Shown in pieces: positions 37,001-48,900 of a DNA stretch of 64,000 nucleotides; position 1 is the first letter of the stretch; every line of letters starts with the position of its first letter. The position numbers and the translations under genes are program-made. Source of the DNA: Erythrocercus mccallii (lineage: Eukaryota > Chordata > Aves > Passeriformes > Dicruridae); NCBI GenBank assembly GCA_013397435.1, contig VZRG01000867.1:19746-83745 (forward strand), in the 5' to 3' direction. The notes below the pieces were generated by a model. That model was not told the origin of the DNA and searched no databases. It was given only the letters and a program-made list of their open reading frames with translations.

Positions 37001-39519
37001 ACAATGTGCACCATGATGTCTCCATTATGCTATTAATCTCACATGCAACCTCAGAGTGTGACAGATGATGGGAAACAGTATTTCCTAATTAGAAGAACAA
37101 ACTTTCATTCAATACTAATTATCTCTTGGGACCTTAACGAAAAGAGAAGGAAGGCTTTTTCAGCCTGGGGCCTGGAGAAGCACCCCACAAATCTTCACAT
37201 CAATGGACAGAAACAGAGATGAAATAAAAATCCAGTATGGGCATCTGACTTCCACATATTGCCCAGAGACATCACTTGCCGAATTACAACAAGCTTTACA
37301 GCATACTAAATTTCAAATCCAAAAGATGAGGACAGGCAGAATTACAGATCCAGCAGCCACACCCACCTCATTACCTTACAAAGACTCCTTCCCAAAGCAA
37401 AAGTGTTCATTCGGGAAGGCACAGGCCACTCCGCCACAGAACAGCCATCGAGAAAAGGGACTAACAAAACTTCTTCAAGAGAGTGTGAGCAACTCCCTGC
37501 TGCCTTCTAACATCTAGTGACAAAAGTCAAACTGTGAAGCCACACCATGCTGATTCCCAGAAATGTACATAAGTTTCAAGTATTTTGGTGGGGGATGAGG
37601 AGAATGGAAGATATATTTGGTATGAATATTTTTATGTTGGCCCTCATTGTTTTCCAGTTACTGTGAAAAATTTTCTTTTTTACTACAGCACCTTTCTTAT
37701 GAAAACGATTTATCAAAGTAAATCCCAAGCACACTATAAATCTAATACTAATCTGAAAACAAAAGCTTTCTTTTGCTATGATCAAACAGCACTTCCAAAG
37801 AGTTCACAACTTCTGCAAGCAAAAGGGTTCTGGTTTTAGGCAATTTTTATTTAGGCACTATGTCAAAATTCAATCTTCATTTTTTGAAGCTGCTTCTGCA
37901 AAAATAAATTTTAAAAAAGGATAAAACAACTTGAAATGAATGAGGGTGGAAACTCAAATTCAGCTTTAGGTCAGAGATGGTTTTTCCACTGTGTTAAGAT
38001 GATCCTGTTTGTGAAAACAAGATAAATGAAAGATCTGTCTGGTAGTTCCTAGGCTATAAGTGGACAAGATGTTTGCCTGGACAGCTCTAGCAAAAGATAC
38101 AGGTGGGATGTAAGAAAGGAAAGTTCACGAAACACACTTTCAGAACAGGTAATCATTACCATTTATTTCATGATGCACAAATATAAGGTCATGTTTTGAA
38201 TACTGAGAGAGTGGACGATATAAGAAGAGTAACTCTAACCAGATTCATGCAGCGCTTATCAGAAAGAAGATTTCACAAAAACCTAGCTGCTGAAAAGACA
38301 TGCTACTACCAAAAAAGTACAAGAAACCTAAATACTTAATTCAGCACACAGGTTTGGAAAACCTCATCTTTGTCAGACACAGGGCAATTGCTTTTTCCAC
38401 CTTCCTTTTCCCTCAAGTTGCAGAAGGAACATGGAACATGTGAATGTAGGATCCCACAGATTCTTACTGGAGACACTTAAGCAGTGAGTGCTTCAGTATC
38501 TATTTCATGTGAAAGGTGGGCCTGAACAATAAGAACATATAGTGACTTATTTATTGATGTGGTCAATCTTTTTTAAAACAACAAATTAAATTCTCACTTT
38601 AACTTCTTTGGTAACACAAGAACATTTTAAGAGGGTAATACTGCAAACTGCACTAGCTGGAGGAAAGACACATTTGTTACTGCCCTTCACTGCCAGTGGC
38701 TGCAAGTCTGGAGGATTTCCAATTTTCTCAGCAAGAAAAAAATACCTTTTGCAAACCACAGCAAACTGTACTTTGTTAAATCTTGGTGGCTGCACAAATA
38801 CAACAGAAGAAAGCATGAAGACTCACCAAATGCTGAAACAAACATACGTCAAACCAGCTAGCAATCTTTCATTAGTGATACTAAAAATTTCAGTGATTTG
38901 GCTGTGTGAAAGGGCACTCTGCTTAGAGCTACTTCTAGTGTTAACCACACTTAAAGCTTCTTGCTTTATTACATTCATTTTATGATGAACAGCACATGAA
39001 GTTCCAGGTGCAAAACTGATGCAAGAGAAGTTCTTCCACAAATTGTGCTTGATACTTAATATTTTCCATCTCAGCTACTGTAAGCATGATGTTCCCACAT
39101 GACATTAAGTGCCCATACTTAACGAATCTTGTGCAATTTTAATTAGCTTTTAATTTGTCACCCTCATGGAGAGTCCCTCAGCTTTTGCAAAACTGAAAGG
39201 CTAATAAGAAAGTCCAACCTATAATTTGTATGCTGCTTATTATGTGGAAAAACTGTGTTACATCCTTTCATATCCAGGTTAGCAGTCCCAATATTTTTGC
39301 ACACTATTTACATAATATTTTTTACTACTAGGGAAAATGTTTACCTTGATTTGCTGAAGGTAGGTGATGCCAAACACACGCAAGCATTTATATATGAACA
39401 TTGAACATATTCTGCCCTCATTGATTCCCTAGAAGAATCCAAGCATTTACCTTTGTGGGTAACTGAAAACCACAAAGGTTTAGGCATGCTGACTGCAGCA
39501 AAACTCCTCTAATAACAGT
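34006..39519 (-). other. Intronic DNA, no gene seen
   Basis: No exon or repeat family can be named. About 39060-39200 is a complex stretch with TTTTAATTAGCTTTTAATTT and may be a conserved non-coding element. Open frames at 37203-37517 and 38608-38985 match nothing I know. Confidence 0.5.
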
Positions 39520-39700
39520 ACATTAATAATACTTAGCACTTTACAACCAGAGCATTTAACTTTCTAACCACTAACCTCCAAGAGCTCATGGTCATCAAAT
39601 CCATTCTGCCCAGGGGGAAACCTAATACATGGAAGTTTCCCCACGGCCACTTGACAGCTAAAACTGGGATCCAGAGTTTCTAAAACACTGATTAGTCCTC
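39520..39700 (-). mobile_element. Possible MIR/CORE-SINE relic
   Basis: AATAATACTTAGCACTTTAC near the low-coordinate end and a later GACAGCTAAAACTGGGATCC resemble two separated parts of the same antisense MIR layout seen at 23905-24115. The middle is too diverged to align by eye. Confidence 0.42.
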
Positions 39701-42700
39701 CAGGCACACGTTCACTTTCAAGGCTACTTAAAGCTAGAAAAGATCGCCTAATCAGCACTTGTATTTAGCTGTTTTAATAGATCTCCCTTTCCTACTCTCC
39801 TCTTCAATTTCATTTTTAGATACTTTTCTTAAAGCTAAGTGCGGCATTGCAGTCTGCTGTATGTTATGCAAGTTCAGCTTTATTCTGTCTAGCAGAAATG
39901 AGATTCTTCACAGTGCATACTTCAAAATAATTAAGACAGATCAGTATAGCAAAAAACCCAGCAGAGATCAACCTGTCAAAGCAACCAGTCTGCACATTTC
40001 TCTCTCTCCTCCTCCAGTTAGGGAACAAATGAATAAACCAAAGACTGTTCTTGGCTCCTGTGCAAAATCAAAGCTCTTGTCCTTGCTCTTCATGGGTACA
40101 GTGAGCTAAAGGATATGGTGTCTATGATCCACTGTGATGCTAAAGCATGGTAAGGACAAGGATGTCAAGCAACATGATACAAAACAGAGAGATAGTGGCA
40201 GGATAAGGAGGAAGAAAAAAAAATTGAATAGAGCAGCATGCATTTCCTGAAGAAATTGCATCGATTTCTACAAGTATATACAGCTGAGAAAAATATTTTC
40301 CACTGCAATTTACTTAAAATTAGTAAATTCCTTAAGTACAATACGAATGGGATCATTCAGAGAACTTTCAAAAATGCAGAACAAACCCCATATGGGTCAA
40401 ATGAAGACAACAGGCAGGCACATGATAGAACTTAGACTTTATCTTCTGTGCTATGTCACAGGGCAAGTGAATGTTCCTATACAATTCTGTGATCTTGGAG
40501 GCAAAACCACATTTCCTAGCATTTACTTGACAATGTCACAGCTTCCAAGTTCTGCAGAAATTCTCACTAATGTCAGACAGGGACCTCAAACAGCAGAAAT
40601 AGCAACTGTCACAAAACCATACACAAAGCTCCAAGCTATGGCTGAGGCAGACTACCTAAAATATATTTCGGCTTCCTTTTACCAGATGGTTGAGCCTTCT
40701 TGAAAGCAAAATAAAATTGCTAAGCAGCATTATATCTTCATTAGTTCTCGACAACTAAGTCCTGAAACTGACTGTTTTTGTTACAGACAAATACAAAGTT
40801 CAGTTATTAACCAGAAGTATCACTTTTCCTCAAGTACCATACCAATGTTTTGCCAAATTTTGGTGCTTTTTTTCTCTCTTTTCCTGTGGAGACTGTAAAG
40901 TGTTTTATACTAAAACTTGCATCAGCTAAGCAGAGGAGATGTATCCTTTTGGCAAGCTAAGTTCAACTTAATCATGTTTCCACAAATACATGCTTTGTTC
41001 TGCTGACATTAAAACACATCACATTGTTTTACAGAGCACTCCAAACAAAACCATATGAAAATAAAGATTTTATTTAGGGCTGTTCCCTGAGGCTGGCAAA
41101 GCTCCTTTCTATTTGAAGAGTGTTCTGCCTGCCAAGTGAGTCTAGACCTTTATTTTCTGTTGCAATTTTCATTTTATCAGAAGCATTGCTCCATTTTTAC
41201 ATTAATGTTAATTCCAATACATGCCAGTTGCAGAAAAATGTTCTGGATACTGCAGGTAGATTAGACCATAATGCATTTTCTCAAATCTCACTCTGATGTG
41301 CATTTAAAAACCCTAATGTATATCTAATTAGGCTAACTAATTTTCAAGTTCCAGTAAGAAAATTACATTGGCTACTCCTGTGAATTGTTACAGTCTAGTT
41401 ATACTCAGCAAGGCACACCCCCAAAAAACCAAAAAAAATGTAAGGAACATTGAGCAATAACTCTGGATTGAAGAGTTGATGAAGGTAATTGATATACCTT
41501 TGCTTACTTCTTTTTAAAAACAGCAGTTAAATTGGGTGTATGAAAACCAAAGTTATAAAAAAAAAAGAGCAGTTCTCTTAAACAGTCAAATAAATCTGTG
41601 CTGCAAGCAACCAGTGTGACAATTTTTGAGACACAGTTTGAGCCACCCAAAACACTACTGTGACTGCAGGCAGTCCGAGTATGTGCAGCATGACTGTGCT
41701 CTTCATTAGCTAATGGCGAAACGGAGAAAAGGACCAGTGACTGGGTCACTGTCTCTTAAAAACTGTTACTAGCAAAGGACCACCACCAACCAGAATAATA
41801 AGAAACCAGAATAATGATTTCCTGCAGACCCTCTCACCCATGGCATGTCTCAAGAAAGCAAAGCAGGAGTCCATTAAGAGATGGACTTTCACTACCTGAG
41901 CAAGAGTTTTGAGAACAAGTCAGAAAATCACACACCAGATGGATCTGAAGGCATGAAAGGATTAGGTGCCCATGCTCCCATTCACAACAGACAGAAAGCT
42001 TTTAACATACAGATGGTGGGACCAGAAGAAGTGAACTAAGAATGCAGGGGAATTCAGTCATGAAAAGCTGAGGTGGACAGCCAGATGTTTGTACACCTTA
42101 TTTTGGATTGGACTCTACATACTCATACTGCAGTCCTGAAGCAAAACGTGATTATTTTGGAAAACCTGCAAAAAATGCATTTTAATGGATTATGCTCTTT
42201 TTTTCTTTTTTTTTTTTTTTTTTCTTTTTTATATTTTATTATTTTTATTTGTACAAGTGTTAAACTGGAAAGCAGAGTATCACAAGCAGGGTGTTTTGGG
42301 TTATGGCTCCTTGGAGAATGGAAAAGAAAAGTGGTCTCAGACACATGGAAGCATGCCTTATTTCTGCTAAATGAGCAAAGAACCTCTGTGTCTGGCATCA
42401 AAAGCACTAATCCAGAGGGCAAAAAAACTGTGCCTGGAATCTTCTTAGCCAAGAGGACTTAACAAGTACACACCTCAGCAAGCTGCCTAAATACATTGTC
42501 TGACAGATGTCTAACAAGGATACACTGTACAAAGCTTTGGAAGAGTCGGAACCGCACTAAACAGAAATCAAAAACTTGAAATTACTATTATATAATTTTA
42601 TCAAAGAGTACTTTAGACTAAGAAGATACACATGAGAAGTGAAACCTCCAAGAACATTAACAATAGTATTCAGGGACAAATCTAAATCAAAAAGCATTTG

Positions 42701-44149
42701 CAGAATATGTGCTAAATCTGAAATGGGAAAATGGGAAATTGAAGGAAGGTTCTTCTGTTCTTCAAAAGATTATTTCAGATATTGCTGTAAAGACATTTTT
42801 AAGCCTGAGATTTCATACCAAGCCCAATTTCTAACTTTTAAAAGATGTATGGCAACAGAAGATGTACTTTCAAGGAATTCAAACACCAACATTTTCATTG
42901 GCTTATTGATGAGTTTTCTCCTTTTGGAAGAAGCAGAGACTAACTTTTTTGACTATTTTTCTACAAATGTTCCATGTTTCAAATGCTGACCTGAATTTTT
43001 GCTCTCTGCGAAATGCTAATGTAGATGTCTGCCTTGGAAGCTGAAAATCAACAGAACTGATATCTCCGCTGGGGTCAAGCCTTAAAAGACCAACACAACA
43101 TGTCTGCTTTTCTTGAGTGTAGGACACTGTCTTCAGATATTTCTAGAGCTCACTAGAGCTCACTTTCTATTGTGCAGTAAGATGTGCAGGCAAATAACAG
43201 CTAAACCAAGAACCACCTCCACTACCTGTGCTGCCTTATCAAACCTAAAATAAAAGACACAAGTATAGGAGCTGGGGAGAGGCAGGAGAACACAGTCCAC
43301 CGGAGGAATAAGTCACCGTGAAGACGACAGGAACTCACAACAGACTGCTGTGCTTTCCCCTGGAAGAAATACTGATCGAAAGTTAAACTCCAGAAAATTT
43401 TACCACCCACTCTCCCCCCAAAATGCAAAAAAAAGCCCCCACCAAATCAAAATACATCAGTAGTCTCTGAGGAATACTAGTCCCTCATCTGCCTACAGGG
43501 ATTTTAAGTAGCACAGAGTAATAAACCAGAACATAAAATGATTAGCAGCAGTGTATAGCTAATTTATTCACTGAAAAATAACTTAAGCTGTCTCTCAGGT
43601 CTCATAAATAAAGAAAATGTTTATAACTGAGTTACAGGTGGGTGACTGTGGGCTGCACTGGACTGTGGGCAAAGCCCTGACTTCAAGGGTCAGAAATAAC
43701 TTTTTTATAATACACCTACAGATTTTTCTCCTGAAATTAAATTCTTCTGAGACATTTTCTGTGGAGTCAGCAAAAGGTATTTTCAGTGCAGTTCAACAGC
43801 ATCCACAAACCTGGCTGCTGTGCTGCTGCCCGTATGGGTGAACACAGGATAAATGGAAGAAAGAAGTATAATATGAAATGGTTGAATGACTAAGGCAGAA
43901 ACAAGCACTGGCTCCACAGCTCTCTGTGTTGCTGGAAAATTCAATATTCCTGTCACTCATCTGCCTCCTCACCAGGAAAAAGGGGGTTTCTGGAGGTTTT
44001 CCAGGGTAAAAAGCAGAGAAGGATCAGGTGCCCCAAAGAACAGAACCACCTTTGCCTTCAAAGACTGATGTTTGGAAATTGGCATTGTCTATCTGGGATC
44101 CCTACGATTTTAAGGACCTGTGTCAAAGAACACACACTTAATTCACAAG
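39701..44149 (-). other. Intronic DNA with a long T tract
   Basis: No gene is supported. A T-rich run at 42196-42230 reads as poly-A in the direction of MYRIP transcription. It has no recognisable retrotransposon body or processed pseudogene upstream, so I treat it as a simple repeat. Confidence 0.55.
42196..42230. repeat. Poly-T tract
   Basis: An almost pure T run with three interrupting C residues. It makes several ORFs here look hydrophobic or lysine-rich artificially. Confidence 0.95.
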
Positions 44150-44753
44150 TCCTGTAGGAAAGCTTATGGCATCCTGGCCTGCATCAGGAATAGTGTGGAC
44201 AGCAGGAGTAGGGAGGTCATTCTTCCCTTGTACTTGGCACTGGTGAGGCCACACCTTGAGTGCTGTGTCCAGTTCTGGGCCCCTCAGTTTCGGAAGGATG
44301 TTGAGACGCTTGAATGTGTCCAGAGGAGGCAACAAGGCTGGAGAGGGGCTTGAAGCAGAAACCCTGTGAGGAATGACTGAGGGAGCTGGGGTTGTTTAGC
44401 CTGGACAAAAGGAGACTCAGAGGCGACCTTATCACTCTCTAAAAATTCTTGAAAGGTGGCTGTAGCCAGGTGGGGGTTGGTCTCTTTCTCCAGGCAGCAA
44501 CTGACAGAACGAGAGGACACAGTCTTAAGCTGCACCAAGGGAAATATAGGTTGGGTATTAGGAAATTTTTTTTATGCAAAGAGTGATAAAGTACTGGCAT
44601 GGTCTGCCCAGGGAGATGGTGGAGTCACTATCCCTGGATGTGTTTAAAAAAAGACTGGATGTGGCACTCAGTCCCATGGTTTAGTTGAGATGTAGGGCAT
44701 GGGTTGGACTTGATGATCTTGAAGGTCTCTTCCTGCCTGGTGATTCTGTGATT
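44150..44753 (+). mobile_element. CR1 retrotransposon, 5'-truncated, with the end of ORF2 and the complete 3' UTR
   Basis: The sense strand is plus, opposite to MYRIP. The translation holds ILACIRNSVDSRSREVILPL followed by ALVRPHLECCVQFWAPQFRK, the usual C-terminal end of CR1 ORF2, then frameshifts near 44335. The 3' UTR follows in order: GAGCTGGGGTTGTTTAGCCT, CTGCCCAGGGAGATGGTGGA, GGTTGGACTTGATGATCTTG, and the terminal GATTCTGTGATTT. It is clearly less diverged than the copy at 25020-26055, so younger, but still non-functional. It lies about 1 kb from the MYRIP exon. Confidence 0.95.
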
Positions 44754-45743
44754 TCAAGTGAGTGTTAATGGGAAACAGGAGGGCATAGTATGGCTTTGGT
44801 GAGCACAGGAGTATCATAAAGCATTGCAAAGCGACTTGTCTCTTGTCTTCATCCTGCATTCTCCACTAAAGAGAAAGATGAAGAATAAAAAGCCATCTTT
44901 GTCGTATATGCTCCACTGCTTTAGTCACCAGGGGTCAAAGTTAAACCATAAGGAATTTGGTTACTTCATTCACCTTTCTTGTCTGAGTTAAATGGACTTT
45001 GATTTGTCGATCAGGAATATGTCACCACAGTTATGGCTGCTTTTGGAACTTGGAGACAAGGACTATCACAATCACCATCCAAGGAATGGCCTCTCTGCTA
45101 CTTTTAAGTGTTTTGCTTTGTTTTTCTGGTGCTATCTTTAAATGTTGGGGCTCTGTTACCCACAGAAGGGTGAGATAGTAAATCCCTGATACCTTCTGCA
45201 AATAGAAGCCTGGCAGCATATTCTTAGCAGATGTTATGGATTATAACAGGTTGCACCACTATTTTCTTTGGGTATTTGCCAAAGTAAGCTCAAGGCAGTC
45301 CAACCAATAAGCTGACATTTAGAAAAGCACTCTAAAGCACAAGTCACAGCTGGATGATCTATTCACAAATATTCTTCCTTTCATTCCTGACCCATCAGTG
45401 GGACTAGCTGCCAAACTCTTAACTGCCTTACCACCATCTGTGCTCTGGCTCCATTAGTAACCCAGATGTTTCAGCACATCCCAGTCCCGCACAAGCTATG
45501 CCCAGTTACTGCTTGCTGATACATCAATCCAGCTAAACAAGCCTGGAAAATGCAACAGGTAACCAAACTCTCTCAGAACATGTTGACCTCTACAATAACC
45601 AGGCACGTCAGGAATAAATCAACCCCTACATAAACAGGTACTTCACGTCCTATCCCACCACAGTTAACTACTGACAAATACAAGGAAAAGCTCAGGTCAG
45701 GCCACAGCTGTTTTGCACAAGTTGCTGAACAATAAACCTTTAC
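44754..45743 (-). other. Intron immediately downstream of the MYRIP exon
   Basis: Intronic sequence between the CR1 insertion and the splice donor. Apart from the donor I see no feature. The open frame at 45573-45836 runs across the donor and is not real. Confidence 0.65.
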
Positions 45744-45746
45744 CTT
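45738..45746 (-). promoter_or_regulatory. MYRIP: Splice donor of the MYRIP exon
   Basis: The minus strand reads AAG|GTAAAG at the exon end, with GT at 45743-45742. It matches the MAG|GTRAGT consensus at most positions. The last two exon bases, AG, begin a codon that is finished in the next exon. An arginine there would match the CQQAR sequence of MYRIP as I recall it. Confidence 0.88.
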
Positions 45747-45965
45747 GCTTGCTGACAGACACTGCAAATCCAAGCCTTCTCCTTCTTTTGGTAAGTGCTG
45801 CAGTTCTTGCAGATGTTGTACTTGCAGTCTTGGCACTGTCGCTTGCTGTTGATAAGAAATGTGAAAGGGGAACAGCAGCGAATGCAGCAGTGCTCATTGA
45901 ACTTCTGCTGCTTGGAAAGGATGCTGCACTTGTTACCCTCTTCATCCAATTTCTGCTTCATTTCA
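45744..45965 (-). CDS. MYRIP: Internal coding exon of MYRIP: FYVE-type zinc finger of the Rab27-binding domain
   Basis: This is the one convincing protein-coding segment. Read on the minus strand, a pyrimidine-rich tract ends in ATTCCAG, and the exon then runs 222 bases to AAG|GTAAAG, a good donor. It gives one base completing a codon, 73 full codons and two bases of a last codon. The peptide starts EMKQKLDEEGNKCSILSKQQ and carries four CxxC pairs, at codons 27/30, 44/47, 52/55 and 67/70, with the motifs SPFTFL, KRQC and AWIC before it ends in QQA. This is the zinc-finger half of the Slp-homology (FYVE_2) domain. From memory it fits MYRIP, about residues 38-111, much better than melanophilin, rabphilin or the synaptotagmin-like proteins. 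MYRIP links Rab27a on melanosomes and secretory granules to myosin VIIa/Va and actin. All eight expected cysteines are present and there is no stop or frameshift. The open frame continues upstream into the intron by chance, so the acceptor, not an ATG, sets the exon start. Confidence 0.93.
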
Positions 45966-45995
45966 CTGGAATGAAAAGGAAAAGAACGAACACAT
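45964..45995 (-). promoter_or_regulatory. MYRIP: Splice acceptor and polypyrimidine tract of the MYRIP exon
   Basis: On the minus strand the bases before the exon are rich in C and T (TTCGTTCTTTTCCTTTTC) and end in ATTCCAG directly before the codon-completing T of the exon. The AG lies at 45967-45966. The tract is interrupted by only a few purines, so this looks like a normal, moderately strong acceptor. Confidence 0.85.
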
Positions 45996-48900
45996 AAACA
46001 AAATTTCAATGGGAAATCTTTATCCTCTTTCCACATATTCATATTATACTCTTCAAATAACTTTTGCAGGCGTGAAATGAATATGAGAAATGCATATTCT
46101 AAATTTAGAATTGGAAAGAAAAGATTCCTATGTTCCCTTATGCCACCCATGGCCAACCCACTTAAACTCTCCCTGAATCACAAACCAGAGCAAAATTTAC
46201 TCAGTTCCAGAGAGACAACCCTAAGAAAATCCAGGTTGCTGCTCTAGGCACTTGAGCTGTGCCAAGCCATAGAAGCCATGTGAAAATTCAGGGCTGCTCT
46301 CAGAAGCCTTTACAAATCAAAAGTCAGTTTATGGAAGTCAAAAAGCTTGGTGTACAGTAATAAAAAAATCTTTCTGACTTCTGGTTTTGAAAAAAAAGTT
46401 TGTTTTGTTCTGACCCATACGGTCATATTATTCATAATAGCTCCATTTTGTCAAGCAACATTAATGATAGCCTTCATCTCAGAGAGATTTGGGTGCTCTG
46501 CTAGTTAGGACCAATATTAAGATGACTGCTAACTGTGAAAGTGTTTGCAGGCACTCTGCATAAAGTTTCCTGTATTACAGCAGAAGAGCTCATTTATTTA
46601 AAAAAACTGAAATAAATTGTGTATGCATGGTATGAAGTAAATTGCTATCTCCTATTTTACGCTTTTGATATTTACAAATCAGGCAATATATTCCATGATA
46701 GGAGTAATAAAAAAGCATGCAGAAGGAAGAGTTATGAAGGCAGACAAGTCTGCAAACTCATCACACATTTTGACATGTACAACTAGGACATACACTATAA
46801 GAAGAAAAATTAAGAATGAATGAAAAACAAGTAAAATAAAAGCTTTTAACATAGTGTGCACATACTTATATTCATTCTCTCTATTTATCAGAACTAGAGG
46901 TGAGGACCTTACTATTTCCAGCTGCTGACAAAAATCACTTATAAGATTAGAGTAACACACAAGTCTAAACAAAATTTAGAGGTACCACAAAACAGACTAA
47001 GCTGCAAGAATACTTATTCATGACATGCTGACTTACTCTTAAATTAATGTTTAAATATCTTGCTATAGGAAAAAAAGAATACAATTATTGCATTCTTATT
47101 CAGGAACTCAACCAAGATCATCTATGAACATCATTGTGAGCCAAGCCTGGAATTTTAAAAGAATCACTGGGCTATACAGTTACTGGCCTATATATCACCT
47201 TATTTGCCAATTCTGTCTCAGATTCATAATTCAAAATAAAACCAGCCTGTTTTATAAAAATCTGACAGGTCAATTCTAAACCTCAAATCTAAAAGACAAG
47301 TAAAGAAGTAATTTAAACCATGTAATTTTTGAACTTGCACACACAACATATTTAAGTGTATTCCCAATATATGCCTTTATAAAGGCACATAATAAATTTA
47401 AAATTTGAAAACAATGTATATTTCTGCTGCTCACACCCTATACAAGGCTTTGACTAAATTAAGATACTCTGTGCTTCCAAGTAAATAATCTTTATGATTT
47501 TTTTCTGTCCAGATGGCGAAACATGCTTGTTCTGCCACATTTTTACAGAATGTGCAAAATGCAAAAGGTAAGAGATTATCATGTAAGAGAGGAAGTGTCT
47601 GAATTATGCAAGTCAAACTGGCTTCCTCAGATAAAGGAATGGAACCATCCCATAGATTCAACAGGATGGCTAGACTAGTTTGTCTTACTCTCCATTACTC
47701 CCTCCTACCATGGTACTACGTGGACAATCTTTCTAGCGGAACAGGAGAGGAAGTGAACTCCACCCACAGCAGGCATGCTGCTCTGCAGCAATGGGGTGAG
47801 ACACAGCACTGTTTCTGCACTGGTTAGGCAGGAGCGCCAGGCCCCAGGACAAAAGATGGTGAAGGTGAGGGCTGTATGATTCAAGGAGGCTTTCTGGCAT
47901 GGAAAACTGTTCAGCAGCCCAAGATGCTGCAATCTTTGCTTCAGGATGGAGACCTCAGGCTGCACATGCTGGCCTTCCCATAAAACAAGAACAGCTAAGG
48001 AGTCAGGGTCAGGGGGAGCGATGAAAGAAGAGATTTTTGTCCTTATGGAGTTTTATTATCTCCCAGAACTATAACGCTGATGCTCGGTAGCATCAGCCCA
48101 CACACTCAACATTGTCATGCTCAGTGGCATTTTGAACCCTCATTAGGGCTCTGATGCATGATAGCAAGATAAACCACAGAGGCAAAGCCACCAATTAAAG
48201 TGCTACAATAATGCTTACAATATAAAACCAGGCAGTTTTGTTCACAACAGAGCTAATAAAGCTGATACCTAGAAAAAGCTAAGCACACAGTGAAATCTTT
48301 TCATCAGAACAGGCATTAATTACACCTCTCTCCTCTATCTGGCTGCCAGTATTCATTACAGTGGTAGAACTCAATACCATTAAGGCTTCTGCCTCAGTGT
48401 TAAATAGGACTAAAACTGGCCAATGGATTAAAAAAGTAAATAGGATAGGGTTGGACAGCCTGTCAGAGAGAGAGCATGACAGAAAAAGCCTAATTTCCAC
48501 AGGAAACCAGGCAGAACAGAAAAGAAAGCAATGCACATCTCTCTGACAGCTGTAACAAATTAAGGTTCTCACGAAGTGCCTGCAAAGGGCTATTCTATAA
48601 GGAGTCAAATGGCAAAAGGGACTGTCAACTGGACCTGTCATTTGAAGCCAAAAGGCTCCTCCCCACACTCTTTCCTTGGAAGCAAAACATGGGTTTCATA
48701 TGAAAGCAAAGTGTTGCAATTCAACCTGCCTGGTTTGAGGAAAATTAGCTGAAGTGAAAAGTAGGCACTGGTTTATACTCAGCAATACCAAGAAAGCCTT
48801 ACTTGGAGCATCCAGCTGGATGGATGGGGATGATTAATGAGTGGATGATTAATGGGGTTGATACACTGAGAAACTGATACACAATGTTGATACACTGAGA

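Noticed and set aside
42073..42462. A 129-codon frame with a very hydrophobic middle resembling a membrane protein
   Set aside because: The hydrophobic run is the translation of the poly-T tract at 42196-42230.
44120..44353. A 77-codon frame with a clear reverse transcriptase C-terminal signature
   Set aside because: It is the broken tail of CR1 ORF2 rather than a host gene, and is listed as part of that element.
45713..45997. Plus-strand open frame, rich in leucine and alanine, over the MYRIP exon
   Set aside because: It is the antisense shadow of the exon and has no support of its own.
45740..46156. A 138-codon minus-strand open frame that includes the MYRIP exon
   Set aside because: Only the part downstream of the splice acceptor matches MYRIP. 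The upstream 60 or so residues come from intron read-through and include the polypyrimidine tract.
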